A stretch of 40,214 bases of DNA from assembly GCA_041583135.1 (NCBI GenBank), contig JBFHGJ010000048.1, positions 1 through 40,214 on the forward strand, written 5' to 3'. Of the stretch, positions 16,076 through 24,624 are shown in pieces. The stretch is from JABSOG01 sp041583135. GTDB taxonomy: Bacteria; Pseudomonadota; Gammaproteobacteria; Enterobacterales; Alteromonadaceae. A program made the position numbers and the translations under genes. How positions within the stretch are numbered: position 1 is the stretch's first letter; every line of letters starts with the position of its first letter. The notes under the pieces were generated by a model, which saw nothing but the letters and a program-made list of their open reading frames with translations, was not told where the DNA came from and made no database searches.

Positions 16076-17692
16076 ATGAATAATTTAAATTTATCGGCAA
16101 AAAGTTACCTACTGGCAGGGGGCATTTTTATTCTGTTATTGGCGCAGGCACTTTGGTTGCGCTCGGATATGCATAATATTGCCGATGCTGTTGATTTTGA
16201 ACAAACCACACTGGGGCCTACCTTAGATGCCGTTGAGGAATTAAAGCTCGGGGTTATTGAAGTGCAGCAGTGGCTGACAGATATCAGTGCGACTCGTGGT
16301 CTTAATGGGTTTGATGATGGCAAAACCAAAGCCAAAAAACAGTATGAGAAGGCACTGTCAAACATCGCTGAGATCAAGCGACTTAGCCCTGAATTCAGTG
16401 GCTCTCTCACGACTTTTAAGGTGCACTTTGACGCTTTTTACCAAGCGGGCGTTGAAATGGCCGAGGCATATATTGCCGGAGGTCCTGCATCTGGTAATGC
16501 CTTGATGGGGAGCTTTGACAAAGCGGCTGAGTCGATGAAAAACGATTTGGAAAAGCTGGTGAGGCAAGTCGAAGCGATGCAGAGCAAGTCCAATGACCAA
16601 GTTAAGACATTGGCACAACATGGTGCGTTTCTTGGCAACATGACGGTTTTTGTCGCGTTGGGTATTGCCGCTATTTTGATATGGTTTATTCGCATTTTGT
16701 TGTTGAAGCCTGTGGTTGAGCTACAACACGTATTTGAGCAACTCAATCGAGGCAACGCTAACTTAGATTTTAGTTTTGATGTTCAACAGCAAGATGAAAT
16801 TGGCAAAATACAACAGTCGTTTAATGCGTTTTTAGCCAAGCTGAAAGTGATGGCGACGCAGGTCAATGAAAAATCAGAAGGCATTTATCTTCATGTTGAG
16901 GCGCTACACCGGGTGTTTGCCTCGACCAAGCAGAGTATTGAGCAGCAGCTTAGCCAAGTCGATTCGTTATCGGTGGCGATGAATGAGATGTCTTCGACTT
17001 CTAATGATGTGGCCAAAAGCTCTGAGGAGGCTTCCAACCGTATCGGTGAAGTTCAGCAGCATCTGGAAACCGGCTTTGCGCTGGCGAACGATACTCGCGT
17101 GGCGACTGCCAGCGTATCTGAGCAGCTCAAATCTTCCCAAGCGGTGATCAACGAGTTGGAGCAGAGCACCAATACCATCAATCAAATGGTCGATAACATT
17201 GAAGGCATTGCCGAACAAACCAATTTACTGGCGTTGAACGCCGCAATTGAGGCGGCTCGTGCCGGCGAGCAAGGCAGAGGCTTTGCTGTGGTTGCCGATG
17301 AGGTTCGCTCACTGGCTTCACGCACTCAAGAGTCAACCATCCAAATCAACAGTATTATCAAATCGTTGCAGAGCACTGCGCTTGAGGCTGTTGAAAAAAT
17401 GGAGCAAAGCAATGCCAAAGTGCAAGAGTGTGTGAGCTATGCCGAGCGTAATAGTGAATCGATGCAGGCGCTGAAATCTATCATGGCACAAGTGAGTGAC
17501 ATTATTTTTCAAACGGCCAGTGCGATGGATCAGCAATCGAGTGTCATTGAAAGCAATTCAACCAGTTTGCATGCAATTAAAGACGCCTCAACTGACTCTG
17601 AGGCTGGCTTGCGCGAAAGCTATCATGCGGTGGACGAGTTGAAAGAAGAAGCCATGTCATTGCAGCAGGTTTCTCGTTCATTCGGTCATTAA
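16076..17692 (+). CDS. Methyl-accepting chemotaxis protein
   Basis: A 538-aa chemoreceptor. Membrane segment 1 lies at about residues 10-27 and segment 2 at about 184-207, bracketing a helical periplasmic ligand domain of about 155 residues (VEVQQ-type motif: VIEVQQWLTDISATRG). A HAMP domain and a long signalling coiled coil follow, with the conserved tip GIAEQTNLLALNAAIEAARA and GRGFAVVADEVRSLA near residues 378-410, which binds CheA/CheW. No C-terminal CheR-tether pentapeptide is seen. It starts 14 nt after the porin gene, so the two probably share a transcript, and ends just before a perfect 13-bp hairpin terminator. Confidence 0.93.
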   Translation: MNNLNLSAKSYLLAGGIFILLLAQALWLRSDMHNIADAVDFEQTTLGPTLDAVEELKLGVIEVQQWLTDISATRGLNGFDDGKTKAKKQYEKALSNIAEIKRLSPEFSGSLTTFKVHFDAFYQAGVEMAEAYIAGGPASGNALMGSFDKAAESMKNDLEKLVRQVEAMQSKSNDQVKTLAQHGAFLGNMTVFVALGIAAILIWFIRILLLKPVVELQHVFEQLNRGNANLDFSFDVQQQDEIGKIQQSFNAFLAKLKVMATQVNEKSEGIYLHVEALHRVFASTKQSIEQQLSQVDSLSVAMNEMSSTSNDVAKSSEEASNRIGEVQQHLETGFALANDTRVATASVSEQLKSSQAVINELEQSTNTINQMVDNIEGIAEQTNLLALNAAIEAARAGEQGRGFAVVADEVRSLASRTQESTIQINSIIKSLQSTALEAVEKMEQSNAKVQECVSYAERNSESMQALKSIMAQVSDIIFQTASAMDQQSSVIESNSTSLHAIKDASTDSEAGLRESYHAVDELKEEAMSLQQVSRSFGH

Positions 17693-17723
17693 ATGGCCTG
17701 TTACTCTAGGGTGTAAGGCGCAT

Positions 17724-17755
17724 AAGCAAAAAGCGCAAAGCAGCGCTTTTTGCTT
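17724..17755. terminator. Bidirectional terminator between MCP and LPMO genes
   Basis: AAGCAAAAAGCGC (17724-17736) and GCGCTTTTTGCTT (17743-17755) form a perfect 13-bp stem around a 6-nt loop. Its placement between two convergent genes and its A/T-rich outer arms fit a two-way terminator. Confidence 0.75.
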
Positions 17756-17765
17756 GTTCAGTCCG

Positions 17766-19211
17766 CTAAATTTCTTTCCACACCAGCGCTTTACCCGGCT
17801 CTTCTCCCAAGGTCCACCATTTTGCCTGATAGTGTTTACCATTGTGGCTCACGCTATCGCCGCCGACGTAAACTTTGGCTTTATCCCAAGCCGCAGCGGC
17901 GAGGTTGGTTACCGTCACCTTGAACGACCGTTGGGTGGTGAGTTTGCCGTCGGACACTGCAACCGATAAGCTAAACGCGCTGTCTTGCGTCACGCTGGGG
18001 GCGACCAGATTCAGGTTGGCACCATCTACAGAGTAGGTAAAGTCAGCGGGGACAGTCCATTGATAGCTTAAGGGATCGTTTTCATCATCAAAGGCATGGA
18101 CATGAATTTGATTGATACTCTGCTCGGGAACCGATAGATCTGGTAGTTCATGAACCGTCGGGGCGGTGTTACCGGTGTTGGGTGTAATGCTCAACTGATA
18201 AGTTTGTTCTGCGCTGCCAAGCCATACCTGATTGGCTGGAATATCGGCTTCATCAAAGGCAATGTCGCCTTGAGTATTTTTCACACCGATGCGCAACAGG
18301 TGGCTGTTATCGAGCACCAACGTTGTCGCCAAGTCTTTTTGCCATTGCGAGAGATTTTCTTGAGTGACCTTTAGCGCCTGAGCGATCAGTTCATCACCGC
18401 TGGCTGAAAACAATCTGAAACTGACGATATCGCCAATATTGGCCGTTTGGCCCTGCTTGATGAAATAACCGGCCGCCGACCATTGGTCGTTGGTGTCTCC
18501 GGTTCTTTTGATGGTAATGTCGGCGCAGTTATAAAAGCCTTCACCGGCTGGGTCTACCCGCTGCCACCGTGAATACAACAATGCGTCGCCTTGGCGATCG
18601 GCGGGGATGGTGACATACATTTCATAAAAGCGGCGCCCGTCTGGGTCTTTGATGAAATCGATATTGCCGTGTGCTGCCACTAACTCCAAATCCGCCCATT
18701 TGAGTGTTGTTGTGGCACTGTCAAAGCCAGGTTTAGACAAATAAAACTGCCAAAAACTAGGGTTGTGTGGGGTTTCAGCCAAAAAACGCACTTTGATTTG
18801 GCCGTTGGCATTAGGCGTCACTTCGGTGCGTTGCCAATATGGCGAGGGTAAGTCCATGCCGGATTTTAGGCTATGGCCTGCGGCGCAAAGCGTGCCGTCA
18901 GGCACTGACTGTTCGACCGCTTGCTGGTTATAAAAATCAGCAGTGAGCGCTGAGAACTCAGGCTGCTGGGTAAAAGGGTAATGGCCTGAGCGCAAAAATG
19001 CTTCGCGGCAGGCGGCATTGGGAATGTTACTGCCATCGGCTGGCCACCAATAACCGCCTTGAGCGGCACAATAGGCTTGGCGCGCCATAGGGCTGGTGAG
19101 GTAGCCGTGAGCCGATGTCAAGTTGGGGGTTGCCAGTACCAAAGCGCTAGCGGCCAAAAGCAAGCGCTTTGCGCCTTTACCATGGCTTGAGTGAGTCATT
19201 ATTGTATTCAT
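17766..19211 (-). CDS. Secreted chitin-active lytic polysaccharide monooxygenase (AA10, GbpA-like)
   Basis: A 481-aa secreted copper enzyme that oxidatively cleaves crystalline chitin. The signal peptide ends TSA|HGYL, so the mature protein begins with His35, the N-terminal ligand of the copper histidine brace. The second ligand is His149 in AETPHNPSFWQFY, and the axial Phe lies in GFYNCADI (Phe226). A GbpA-like second domain (residues about 240-340) and an Ig/PKD-like domain (about 345-435) follow. The last 40 residues are a CBM5/12 chitin-binding module with the motif QAKWWTLGEEPG. In Vibrio, GbpA also mediates attachment to chitin and mucin. A CusR-like palindrome lies 51 nt upstream of the start. 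No chitinase is nearby. Confidence 0.95.
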   Translation of the reverse strand: MNTIMTHSSHGKGAKRLLLAASALVLATPNLTSAHGYLTSPMARQAYCAAQGGYWWPADGSNIPNAACREAFLRSGHYPFTQQPEFSALTADFYNQQAVEQSVPDGTLCAAGHSLKSGMDLPSPYWQRTEVTPNANGQIKVRFLAETPHNPSFWQFYLSKPGFDSATTTLKWADLELVAAHGNIDFIKDPDGRRFYEMYVTIPADRQGDALLYSRWQRVDPAGEGFYNCADITIKRTGDTNDQWSAAGYFIKQGQTANIGDIVSFRLFSASGDELIAQALKVTQENLSQWQKDLATTLVLDNSHLLRIGVKNTQGDIAFDEADIPANQVWLGSAEQTYQLSITPNTGNTAPTVHELPDLSVPEQSINQIHVHAFDDENDPLSYQWTVPADFTYSVDGANLNLVAPSVTQDSAFSLSVAVSDGKLTTQRSFKVTVTNLAAAAWDKAKVYVGGDSVSHNGKHYQAKWWTLGEEPGKALVWKEI

Positions 19212-19260
19212 GATTTAATTCTCAACTTGTTGTTTTTATTTAAACTGATCATCAAAGGGT

Positions 19261-19282
19261 GAAATGACATCGCTGTCATTTG
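19261..19282. promoter_or_regulatory. CusR/CopR-like palindromic box upstream of the LPMO gene
   Basis: AAATGACA (19262-19269) and TGTCATTT (19274-19281) are perfect inverted arms around TCGC. Compared with the E. coli CusR box (AAAATGACAA, 2 nt, TTGTCATTTT), 16 of 20 defined positions match. On the minus strand a -10-like TTTAAA (19239-19244) follows 17 nt after the box, and TTGTTT/TATACT lies upstream of it (19290-19319, 18-nt spacer). Either promoter could be the regulated one. Confidence 0.55.
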
Positions 19283-19289
19283 TTTTTAA

Positions 19290-19319
19290 AGTATAGGCGC
19301 AAGCTGGTCAATAAAACAA
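19290..19319 (-). promoter_or_regulatory. Candidate sigma-70 promoter of the LPMO gene
   Basis: Reading the minus strand, TTGTTT (19319-19314) is followed after 18 nt by TATACT (19295-19290). Transcription would begin close to the CusR-like palindrome, which would then overlap or lie just downstream of the start point. Confidence 0.45.
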
Positions 19320-19329
19320 CAGGTTAATT

Positions 19330-19347
19330 TGTATCCTGTTTGATACA
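19330..19347. repeat. Small inverted repeat TGTATC-N6-GATACA
   Basis: Perfect 6-bp arms lie at 19330-19335 and 19342-19347, upstream of the candidate LPMO -35 box. A regulatory role is possible, but arms this short could occur by chance. Confidence 0.3.
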
Positions 19348-19471
19348 TGCGAGAATTGGTTAAAAATGGTGGTGATTTTTACAGTTGAGGGTATTTAAAT
19401 AGCTGAATTTAAAATGATTATTTTGTTTGGTGTCTGACCCCTTGGTTAGGGGCTTTAGAGAGATAGCAAAA

Positions 19472-19494
19472 ACCTAGGCGGGTTAGGCCTAGGT
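19472..19494 (-). terminator. Terminator of maoP
   Basis: On the minus strand ACCTAGGC (19494-19487) pairs with GCCTAGGT (19479-19472) around a 7-nt loop and runs straight into TTTT. It lies about 40 nt after the maoP stop. Confidence 0.75.
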
Positions 19495-19535
19495 CTGGGT
19501 GTTTGTTGACACTCATTCGCAGATGTCATTGCGAA

Positions 19536-19877
19536 CTACAGTGCGTCCTCATCGTAAGTATCGCGCTCAGATGAGTCTGACGGTACACTGCCCAAGGTGA
19601 CGGTAGATTTTCGCATCGCGTGTTTTTTGTATTTTTGCCATAAACGCTCAACGCGGGTTTCTGCGTTGCGTTCACCGCGACAACACTGTACGAAATTAAC
19701 CTCAACTTGGTTATCCGCTTCGGCCAAACCTTGTTCTAATGAGAACAAGCGTTGACCTAATTCTTCCAACAGTTCGGCTTCAGGGATTGAAAAATAACCA
19801 CTTTTGCTGAATCCATATGGAAAGTTAATGTCATCATAGAATGTGCCTGATGCTTTAAAGCCATGAATCAATTCCAT
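19536..19877 (-). CDS. maoP: MaoP / DUF413 macrodomain Ori organization protein
   Basis: A 113-aa protein, near the length of E. coli MaoP (YifE). The core is conserved: SKSGYFSIPEAELLEELGQR, then a Glu-rich helix, then VQCCRGERNAETRVERLWQK and YKKH. In E. coli MaoP acts with the nearby maoS site to keep the Ori macrodomain organised. ATG 19877 is chosen because AAGGTGGAG precedes it and the homology begins there; the frame stays open upstream to 19985 without family-like sequence. As in enterics it is divergent from hdfR, but here hdfR is a pseudogene. A hairpin terminator follows at 19472-19494. Confidence 0.88.
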   Translation of the reverse strand: MELIHGFKASGTFYDDINFPYGFSKSGYFSIPEAELLEELGQRLFSLEQGLAEADNQVEVNFVQCCRGERNAETRVERLWQKYKKHAMRKSTVTLGSVPSDSSERDTYDEDAL

Positions 19878-19983
19878 AGTCTCCACCTTTTTCACAATCA
19901 CATGTCTGGTTTTCGCGAGTATGCGCGTAGTACAATGGCGAGTAAAACAAATATTTTTTATCGTTTCGACAACGTAAATTTTC

Positions 19984-20240
19984 ATGGATACAGTGCTGAT
20001 AAAAACCTTTCTAGAGCTTAACCAATGCCGCCATTTTAGTAAGGCGGCGGAGAGTTTATATCTTACCCAAGCGACTGTCAGTTCACCTATTCGTCAGCTT
20101 GAACAGTATTTCTAATAGCACCCGCAACAGTATTTAACCGACTGTTGCCGGGCGGCCGTATTGCATGGGATCTCATGTTGCAGTGCCAAGATTCTTTACA
20201 GCCGCCGGAGCTGATGAGCCTACAAAACTAGAAATTTTGC
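19984..20240 (+). pseudogene. hdfR: Decayed hdfR (LysR-family regulator)
   Basis: From ATG 19984 the frame reads MDTVLIKTFLELNQCRHFSK and then AAESLYLTQATVSSPIRQLE, the HTH of HdfR. It stops at TAA 20113-20115 after 43 residues. In the next frame, STRNSI-stop-PTVAGRPY (20117-20155) matches the HdfR segment of type TRHRNNIRLTAAGERLLPY. In the third frame, AWDLMLQ (about 20160-20180) recalls the start of its effector domain. The rest, roughly 200 codons, is missing. Position and orientation (divergent from maoP) match the E. coli maoP-hdfR pair, which supports the identity. The 43-aa product could still be translated but would lack effector and dimerization parts. Confidence 0.85.
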
Positions 20241-20362
20241 GATAAGCGGTGTTTTTACATCATTTGTAACGAATTGACGCAGTTATTTAAGCGCTGAAAG
20301 ACTATCCTTGTAGGTTCTGTTTCTGGTTGAAAAGTGACCAGTTGATTATTTGGGACCCTGTT

Positions 20363-23300
20363 ATGAATCTGACCCGCTTATCGACCAAGCATCCCGCAGC
20401 GGTCGTTGTGGCCGTTGCCTTGAGCATGGTGTTCGGCCTTATTGCACTGTACAAGTTGCCCAGTCAGCTGCTGCCGACAATCGAGCAGCCGCAGATCACC
20501 GTTTCGACCTCTTGGCGCGCAGCCGCGCCCCAGGAGTTGGAAGCGGCCATTATCGAGCCGCAAGAGAATGTGCTGCAAAACATTCAAGGGGTCACCGATA
20601 TTTTCACCAATGTGCGTCGTGGCTCGGGTAATATTATTTTGATGTTTGAAGTCGGCACCGACATGCAGGCGGCGATGTTGGAGGTGATAAACAATCTCAA
20701 TCAGGCGCCGCCGTTACCGCTAGATGCCAGTGAACCTCGGGTGTTTCAAGGCGGTGGTAGCGCCAATGCCGCTTCTTTGTTGATCCGCCCGTTGCCAGGT
20801 AATGACATCAATGATCTCACTGTACATCAAAAGCTGTTTGACGATATTGTCGAGCCGCGCCTTGCCCGCATTAACGGTGTCAGTCGGGTGAATCTCAATA
20901 GCCGTAGGCCCGATGAACTGCGCATTACTTTTGACCCATACAAACTGGCCGCACTCGGTGTTGGTATCAATCAAATCTCCAGCACTATCGCCAGAGCCAG
21001 CGATGTGTCCGGTGGCTTTGCCGACGTCGGCAGGCGTCAATATACGGTGCGCTTTACTGGCAAGTATGATGTCGATTCTCTCGAAGAGATGATCATTGCC
21101 TATTCCAATGAGCGGCCGATTTATCTCAAAGATGTCGCGCAAGTAGCCAAAACCAAGGTCGATCGCTTTGGTTTTACGCTACGTAACGGTGCGCCGGGCT
21201 ATTACATCACCATCAATCCGGCCAACAACATCAATATGGTACAGTTGCTGGCGGACATTAAACTGGCAATCACGGACTTAAACGCAGGTCCATTGCAGGA
21301 AGTTGGGCTGAAAATCGATTTGAGTTTTGATAGTTCAGTTCACATTCTCAATGCCATTGAGTTGGTACTCAGTAACCTCGGCTTAGGTGTGTTGCTGGCA
21401 TTGGGGGTTTTGTTGTTTTTCTTGCGTGGGGTGAGAACAACCCTAATCATTGCCACGACCATTCCGGTTTCGCTTTGTGTTGCCTTTGTTACCCTGCAAA
21501 TTTTTGAGCGCAGCCTAAATGTCATCTCTTTGGCCGGTTTGGCTTTTTCGGTCGGCTTGGTGCTGGATGCGGCCATTATTGTACAAGAGAATATTGTCAG
21601 GTTACGGGCCGAGGGGCTTAGTGCGGCAAAAGCGGTGTTACGCGGCGCACAACAGGTTTCAGGGGCTTTGTTTGCCTCTACGGCAACCAGCGTTGCTATC
21701 TTTTTGCCAATTCTGTTTATGGCGGGCTTAGAAGGGCAGTTGTTTTCTGATCTGGCCATTACTTTGGCCATTGCGGTTGTTGCCTCGTTTGTTGCTGCGA
21801 TCACGGTATTGCCGGTTGCGAGTCGATTTTGGTTGAAGTCTTTGACGCAACAAGATCCTTTTGAACACTACTGGCAACGACTTACCGCCTTGGTGATGAA
21901 GTTGACCGACAGTTCAGTGAAACGCAGTGCCTGGATCGCAACTTTGCTGGGTGGTTCCGTGACCGTTGTATTATTGCTGATGCCAAAGACCGATTTTTTG
22001 CCGCGTGCTCCTATCGACGGCTTTTTCTTTAACTTCAATATGCCGCCCGGCGGTAACATCGATACCGTAGAAGCGGAGCTGGTGCCTTTGGTCAAAACTC
22101 GCTTGGCACCTTATGTCAGCGGCGAAAAGCAACCGGCCATCAAAGACTATAACTTTTACAGTTTTGGTCCGGGCGCCAGCGGTGGCTTTATTTATGCGGC
22201 CGACCCACAAAGGGTTGAGGAGCTGATGAATGTGGTCAGAACACAGATCTTTGACAATTTGCCCGATGCCCAAGTGTTTTTGTTCAGAGGCTCTATGATC
22301 CGCATGTCTGGTGGTAGTGGCGGGCAGGGGATCAACATTGACCTGCAAGGACCTGATATTGAAGCCTTAATGGCTGCGGCGCAAAAGGGCATGGCGGTGA
22401 TTAACGAACAATTACCCGGCTCATTCCCTCGCCCAAATCCAGGTTTGCAATTGGCCGAGCCTGAGTTGCAGCTCATTCCAGATGATCGCCGTATCACTCA
22501 AGCCGGTATCGATAGACTCACATTGGCCAACGCCATCAGAGCAATGACCGGCGGATTATTCATCAGTGAATATTTTGATGGCAACGACAGAATGAATGTG
22601 ATCTTGCGTGGTAACGAATGGCGCACACCTGAGCAGCTGGCGGCTACCCCGATATATACGCCACAGGCAGGTGTACAGACGATTGGCGAGTTGGCGTCGG
22701 TGATCAGAACCGTAGGTCCTACCCAATTACGCCGTGTTGACGGGCAAAGGACGGTGACCATTACGTTGACTCCGCCTAACGGGATGTCGATGCAAGAAAC
22801 CTTAGCGCTGATTGAGCAGAAGGTGAAACCGGCAATCAACGCCGAACTGCCTGAAGGGTCGCGTATGTTGGTCAGTGGCAGCGCCGACAGAATGGCCGGA
22901 GCGATTGTCGATATGACGATAAACTTCATGCTGGCACTGATGATTCTATTTTTATTGATGGCGGCGCTGTTTAAATCGGCTAGAGACAGCTTATTGGTGC
23001 TGTTGGTTATGCCGATGGCGCTGGCCGGTGGGGTATTGGCGTTGCAGTTGCTGAATTTGGTGACTTTTCAATCCCTTGATCTACTGACCATGATTGGTTT
23101 TATTATTTTGCTTGGGCTGGTGGTCAACAATGCTATCTTGCTGGTGGACCAAACCCGCTGCGCCGAGCGTGACGGGCTTGCTCGCAGCGATGCGGTCGCA
23201 CAGGCGGTGCAAGTACGGGCAAGGCCCATTTATATGAGTACCCTGACCAGCTTATTCGGTATGTTGCCGTTAATGCTGATGCCGGGTGTCGGCTCTGAGA

Positions 23301-23473
23301 TTTATCGGGGTCTGGCTACGGTGATTGTTGGTGGCATGGCCGTCAGTGCCGTATTCACCTTGGTGCTGTTGCCAAGCTTGCTGCGTATCGGTGAAACGCG
23401 CAGCGCCGCTGCGCTTAATTTGTCTTCTATGCCCTCAGACAACGGTATAACGACCGTTGGTGCAACCCATTAG
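20363..23473 (+). CDS. RND efflux pump inner-membrane permease (HAE1/AcrB-like)
   Basis: A 1036-aa proton-driven exporter of the hydrophobe/amphiphile RND class. ATG 20363 gives the usual start MNLTRLSTKHPAAVVVAVAL (first membrane helix); the longer frame begins at TTG 20327. Two halves each carry a large periplasmic loop and a six-helix cluster. The helix-4 motif is GLVLDAAIIVQENI, with one Asp where AcrB has two (407/408). The helix-10 motif is GLVVNNAILLVDQ, with Asn where AcrB has Lys940. These variants are typical of some MexB-unlike RND subfamilies rather than a sign of decay. The adaptor gene follows after 11 nt, an inverted order compared with acrAB; no TolC partner is in this pair. 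Confidence 0.92.
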   Translation: MNLTRLSTKHPAAVVVAVALSMVFGLIALYKLPSQLLPTIEQPQITVSTSWRAAAPQELEAAIIEPQENVLQNIQGVTDIFTNVRRGSGNIILMFEVGTDMQAAMLEVINNLNQAPPLPLDASEPRVFQGGGSANAASLLIRPLPGNDINDLTVHQKLFDDIVEPRLARINGVSRVNLNSRRPDELRITFDPYKLAALGVGINQISSTIARASDVSGGFADVGRRQYTVRFTGKYDVDSLEEMIIAYSNERPIYLKDVAQVAKTKVDRFGFTLRNGAPGYYITINPANNINMVQLLADIKLAITDLNAGPLQEVGLKIDLSFDSSVHILNAIELVLSNLGLGVLLALGVLLFFLRGVRTTLIIATTIPVSLCVAFVTLQIFERSLNVISLAGLAFSVGLVLDAAIIVQENIVRLRAEGLSAAKAVLRGAQQVSGALFASTATSVAIFLPILFMAGLEGQLFSDLAITLAIAVVASFVAAITVLPVASRFWLKSLTQQDPFEHYWQRLTALVMKLTDSSVKRSAWIATLLGGSVTVVLLLMPKTDFLPRAPIDGFFFNFNMPPGGNIDTVEAELVPLVKTRLAPYVSGEKQPAIKDYNFYSFGPGASGGFIYAADPQRVEELMNVVRTQIFDNLPDAQVFLFRGSMIRMSGGSGGQGINIDLQGPDIEALMAAAQKGMAVINEQLPGSFPRPNPGLQLAEPELQLIPDDRRITQAGIDRLTLANAIRAMTGGLFISEYFDGNDRMNVILRGNEWRTPEQLAATPIYTPQAGVQTIGELASVIRTVGPTQLRRVDGQRTVTITLTPPNGMSMQETLALIEQKVKPAINAELPEGSRMLVSGSADRMAGAIVDMTINFMLALMILFLLMAALFKSARDSLLVLLVMPMALAGGVLALQLLNLVTFQSLDLLTMIGFIILLGLVVNNAILLVDQTRCAERDGLARSDAVAQAVQVRARPIYMSTLTSLFGMLPLMLMPGVGSEIYRGLATVIVGGMAVSAVFTLVLLPSLLRIGETRSAAALNLSSMPSDNGITTVGATH

Positions 23474-23484
23474 GAATTGATGTC

Positions 23485-24534
23485 ATGAACTTATCTCATT
23501 TGCTTAAACCGCTGCTAATGACCGGTATGCTATTGGGCAGCCAAAATGCGTTGGCGCAGAATACGCCAGCAAAACCGGTCAAGGTGTCGGATGTAAAAGA
23601 AACGACAATATCGCCTACGGTGGATGTTATGGCGACCCTTTACAGTGAAAACCAGGTGCAGATCACCGCTGGGGTCAATGGCACCTTGATATGGGTAGCC
23701 GAGCCGGGCAGTTATGTTCGCCAAGGCGAACCGGTGGCGAAAATGGACCTGACGCCTCTTGAACTGCAATTGGCCGAGCAGCAGGCGCAAGTCAAGCGGG
23801 CCAAACTTAACCTGAACTATCAGGCGCGTGAGTTGGCGCGGCTGAAAAAGCTCGGTGCCAACGCCTCGCAATTTGACATTGACCAAACGGCGTCACGGGC
23901 AGATATCGCCAAAAGTGATTTGGAGATCGCACACTTGCGTATTTCGCAAATCAAAGACCAGTTAGCCAGAGCGGAAGTGAAAGCCCCTTTTGAAGGGGTG
24001 GTGACGGAACGGATCCGATTCGCTGGTGAAGACGTCAATCGTAGTGCGGTGTTGGCGCGAATGCTCGATACTCAACATTTAGAGGCGCGTTTGTACGTGC
24101 CGATTAAGCATTTACCCTATGTATCTGCCGATAATCAATTGACCCTCAGCAGTGATACCTTCAGCCATCAAGGCCGAGTTAAAGCGATTATTCCCTCAGC
24201 CGATCAGCGTTCGCAAACCTTTGAGCTGCGCATTGGGTTGCCGCAAGACGCCTCGGCACACTGGGCTGCCGGTCAACTGGTGAAAGTGGCGTTGCCGATA
24301 AACAAAGTGCGTCAGTCTTTGGCTGTGCATCGTGACGCCTTGATTATCCGTCGCGATGGTGTCTATGTGATCCGAATTGACCAGAACAACACGGCCCACC
24401 GGGTTAAAGTGACTGTCGGTGAAGGTGACGAGCAGTGGGTATTTGTCAGTGGTGATTTAAAAGCTGGCGATAAGGTAGCCATTCGAGGCGCTGAGCGTTT
24501 ACGTGAAGGCGAAACGGTGGAGATCAGTGTCTAA
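23485..24534 (+). CDS. RND periplasmic adaptor (membrane fusion protein)
   Basis: A 349-aa HlyD/AcrA-type adaptor that links the permease encoded just upstream to an outer-membrane channel. A signal peptide (about residues 1-25, ending ALAQN) precedes a lipoyl half-motif (GTLIWVAEPGSYVRQGEPVAKMD), an alpha hairpin (LELQLAEQQAQVKRAKLNL to AHLRISQIKDQLARAE) and the second lipoyl half (KAPFEGVVTERIRFAGEDV). A beta barrel and membrane-proximal domain complete it. AGGA lies 10 nt before the ATG. It is shorter than AcrA (397 aa), as for many two-gene RND systems. Confidence 0.9.
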   Translation: MNLSHLLKPLLMTGMLLGSQNALAQNTPAKPVKVSDVKETTISPTVDVMATLYSENQVQITAGVNGTLIWVAEPGSYVRQGEPVAKMDLTPLELQLAEQQAQVKRAKLNLNYQARELARLKKLGANASQFDIDQTASRADIAKSDLEIAHLRISQIKDQLARAEVKAPFEGVVTERIRFAGEDVNRSAVLARMLDTQHLEARLYVPIKHLPYVSADNQLTLSSDTFSHQGRVKAIIPSADQRSQTFELRIGLPQDASAHWAAGQLVKVALPINKVRQSLAVHRDALIIRRDGVYVIRIDQNNTAHRVKVTVGEGDEQWVFVSGDLKAGDKVAIRGAERLREGETVEISV

Positions 24535-24536
24535 AG

Positions 24537-24564
24537 TTGCCAAATCTGGTGGCCAGAGTATACT
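24537..24564 (+). promoter_or_regulatory. Candidate promoter of the copper efflux operon
   Basis: TTGCCA (24537-24542) and TATACT (24559-24564) are separated by 16 nt. The spacer contains the inverted repeat TCTGG-TGG-CCAGA (24545-24557), which could be an operator. No good match to the CueR or CusR consensus is seen here. Confidence 0.5.
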
Positions 24565-24624
24565 GACAGAACTTGGCGATGTTTGTCACATCGGCCACTA
24601 ATCATTATCTATTGGGATAAACCA

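Noticed and set aside
19878..19985. N-terminal extension of maoP to 19985
   Set aside because: The extra 36 residues resemble no part of the family, and ATG 19877 has a good ribosome-binding site.
20327..20362. Twelve extra N-terminal codons on the RND permease
   Set aside because: They start at TTG and precede the conserved first transmembrane helix; ATG 20363 matches the family N-terminus.
20720..22929. Several minus-strand open frames of 125-154 codons inside the RND permease gene
   Set aside because: They are antisense shadows of a conserved gene with no recognisable domains.
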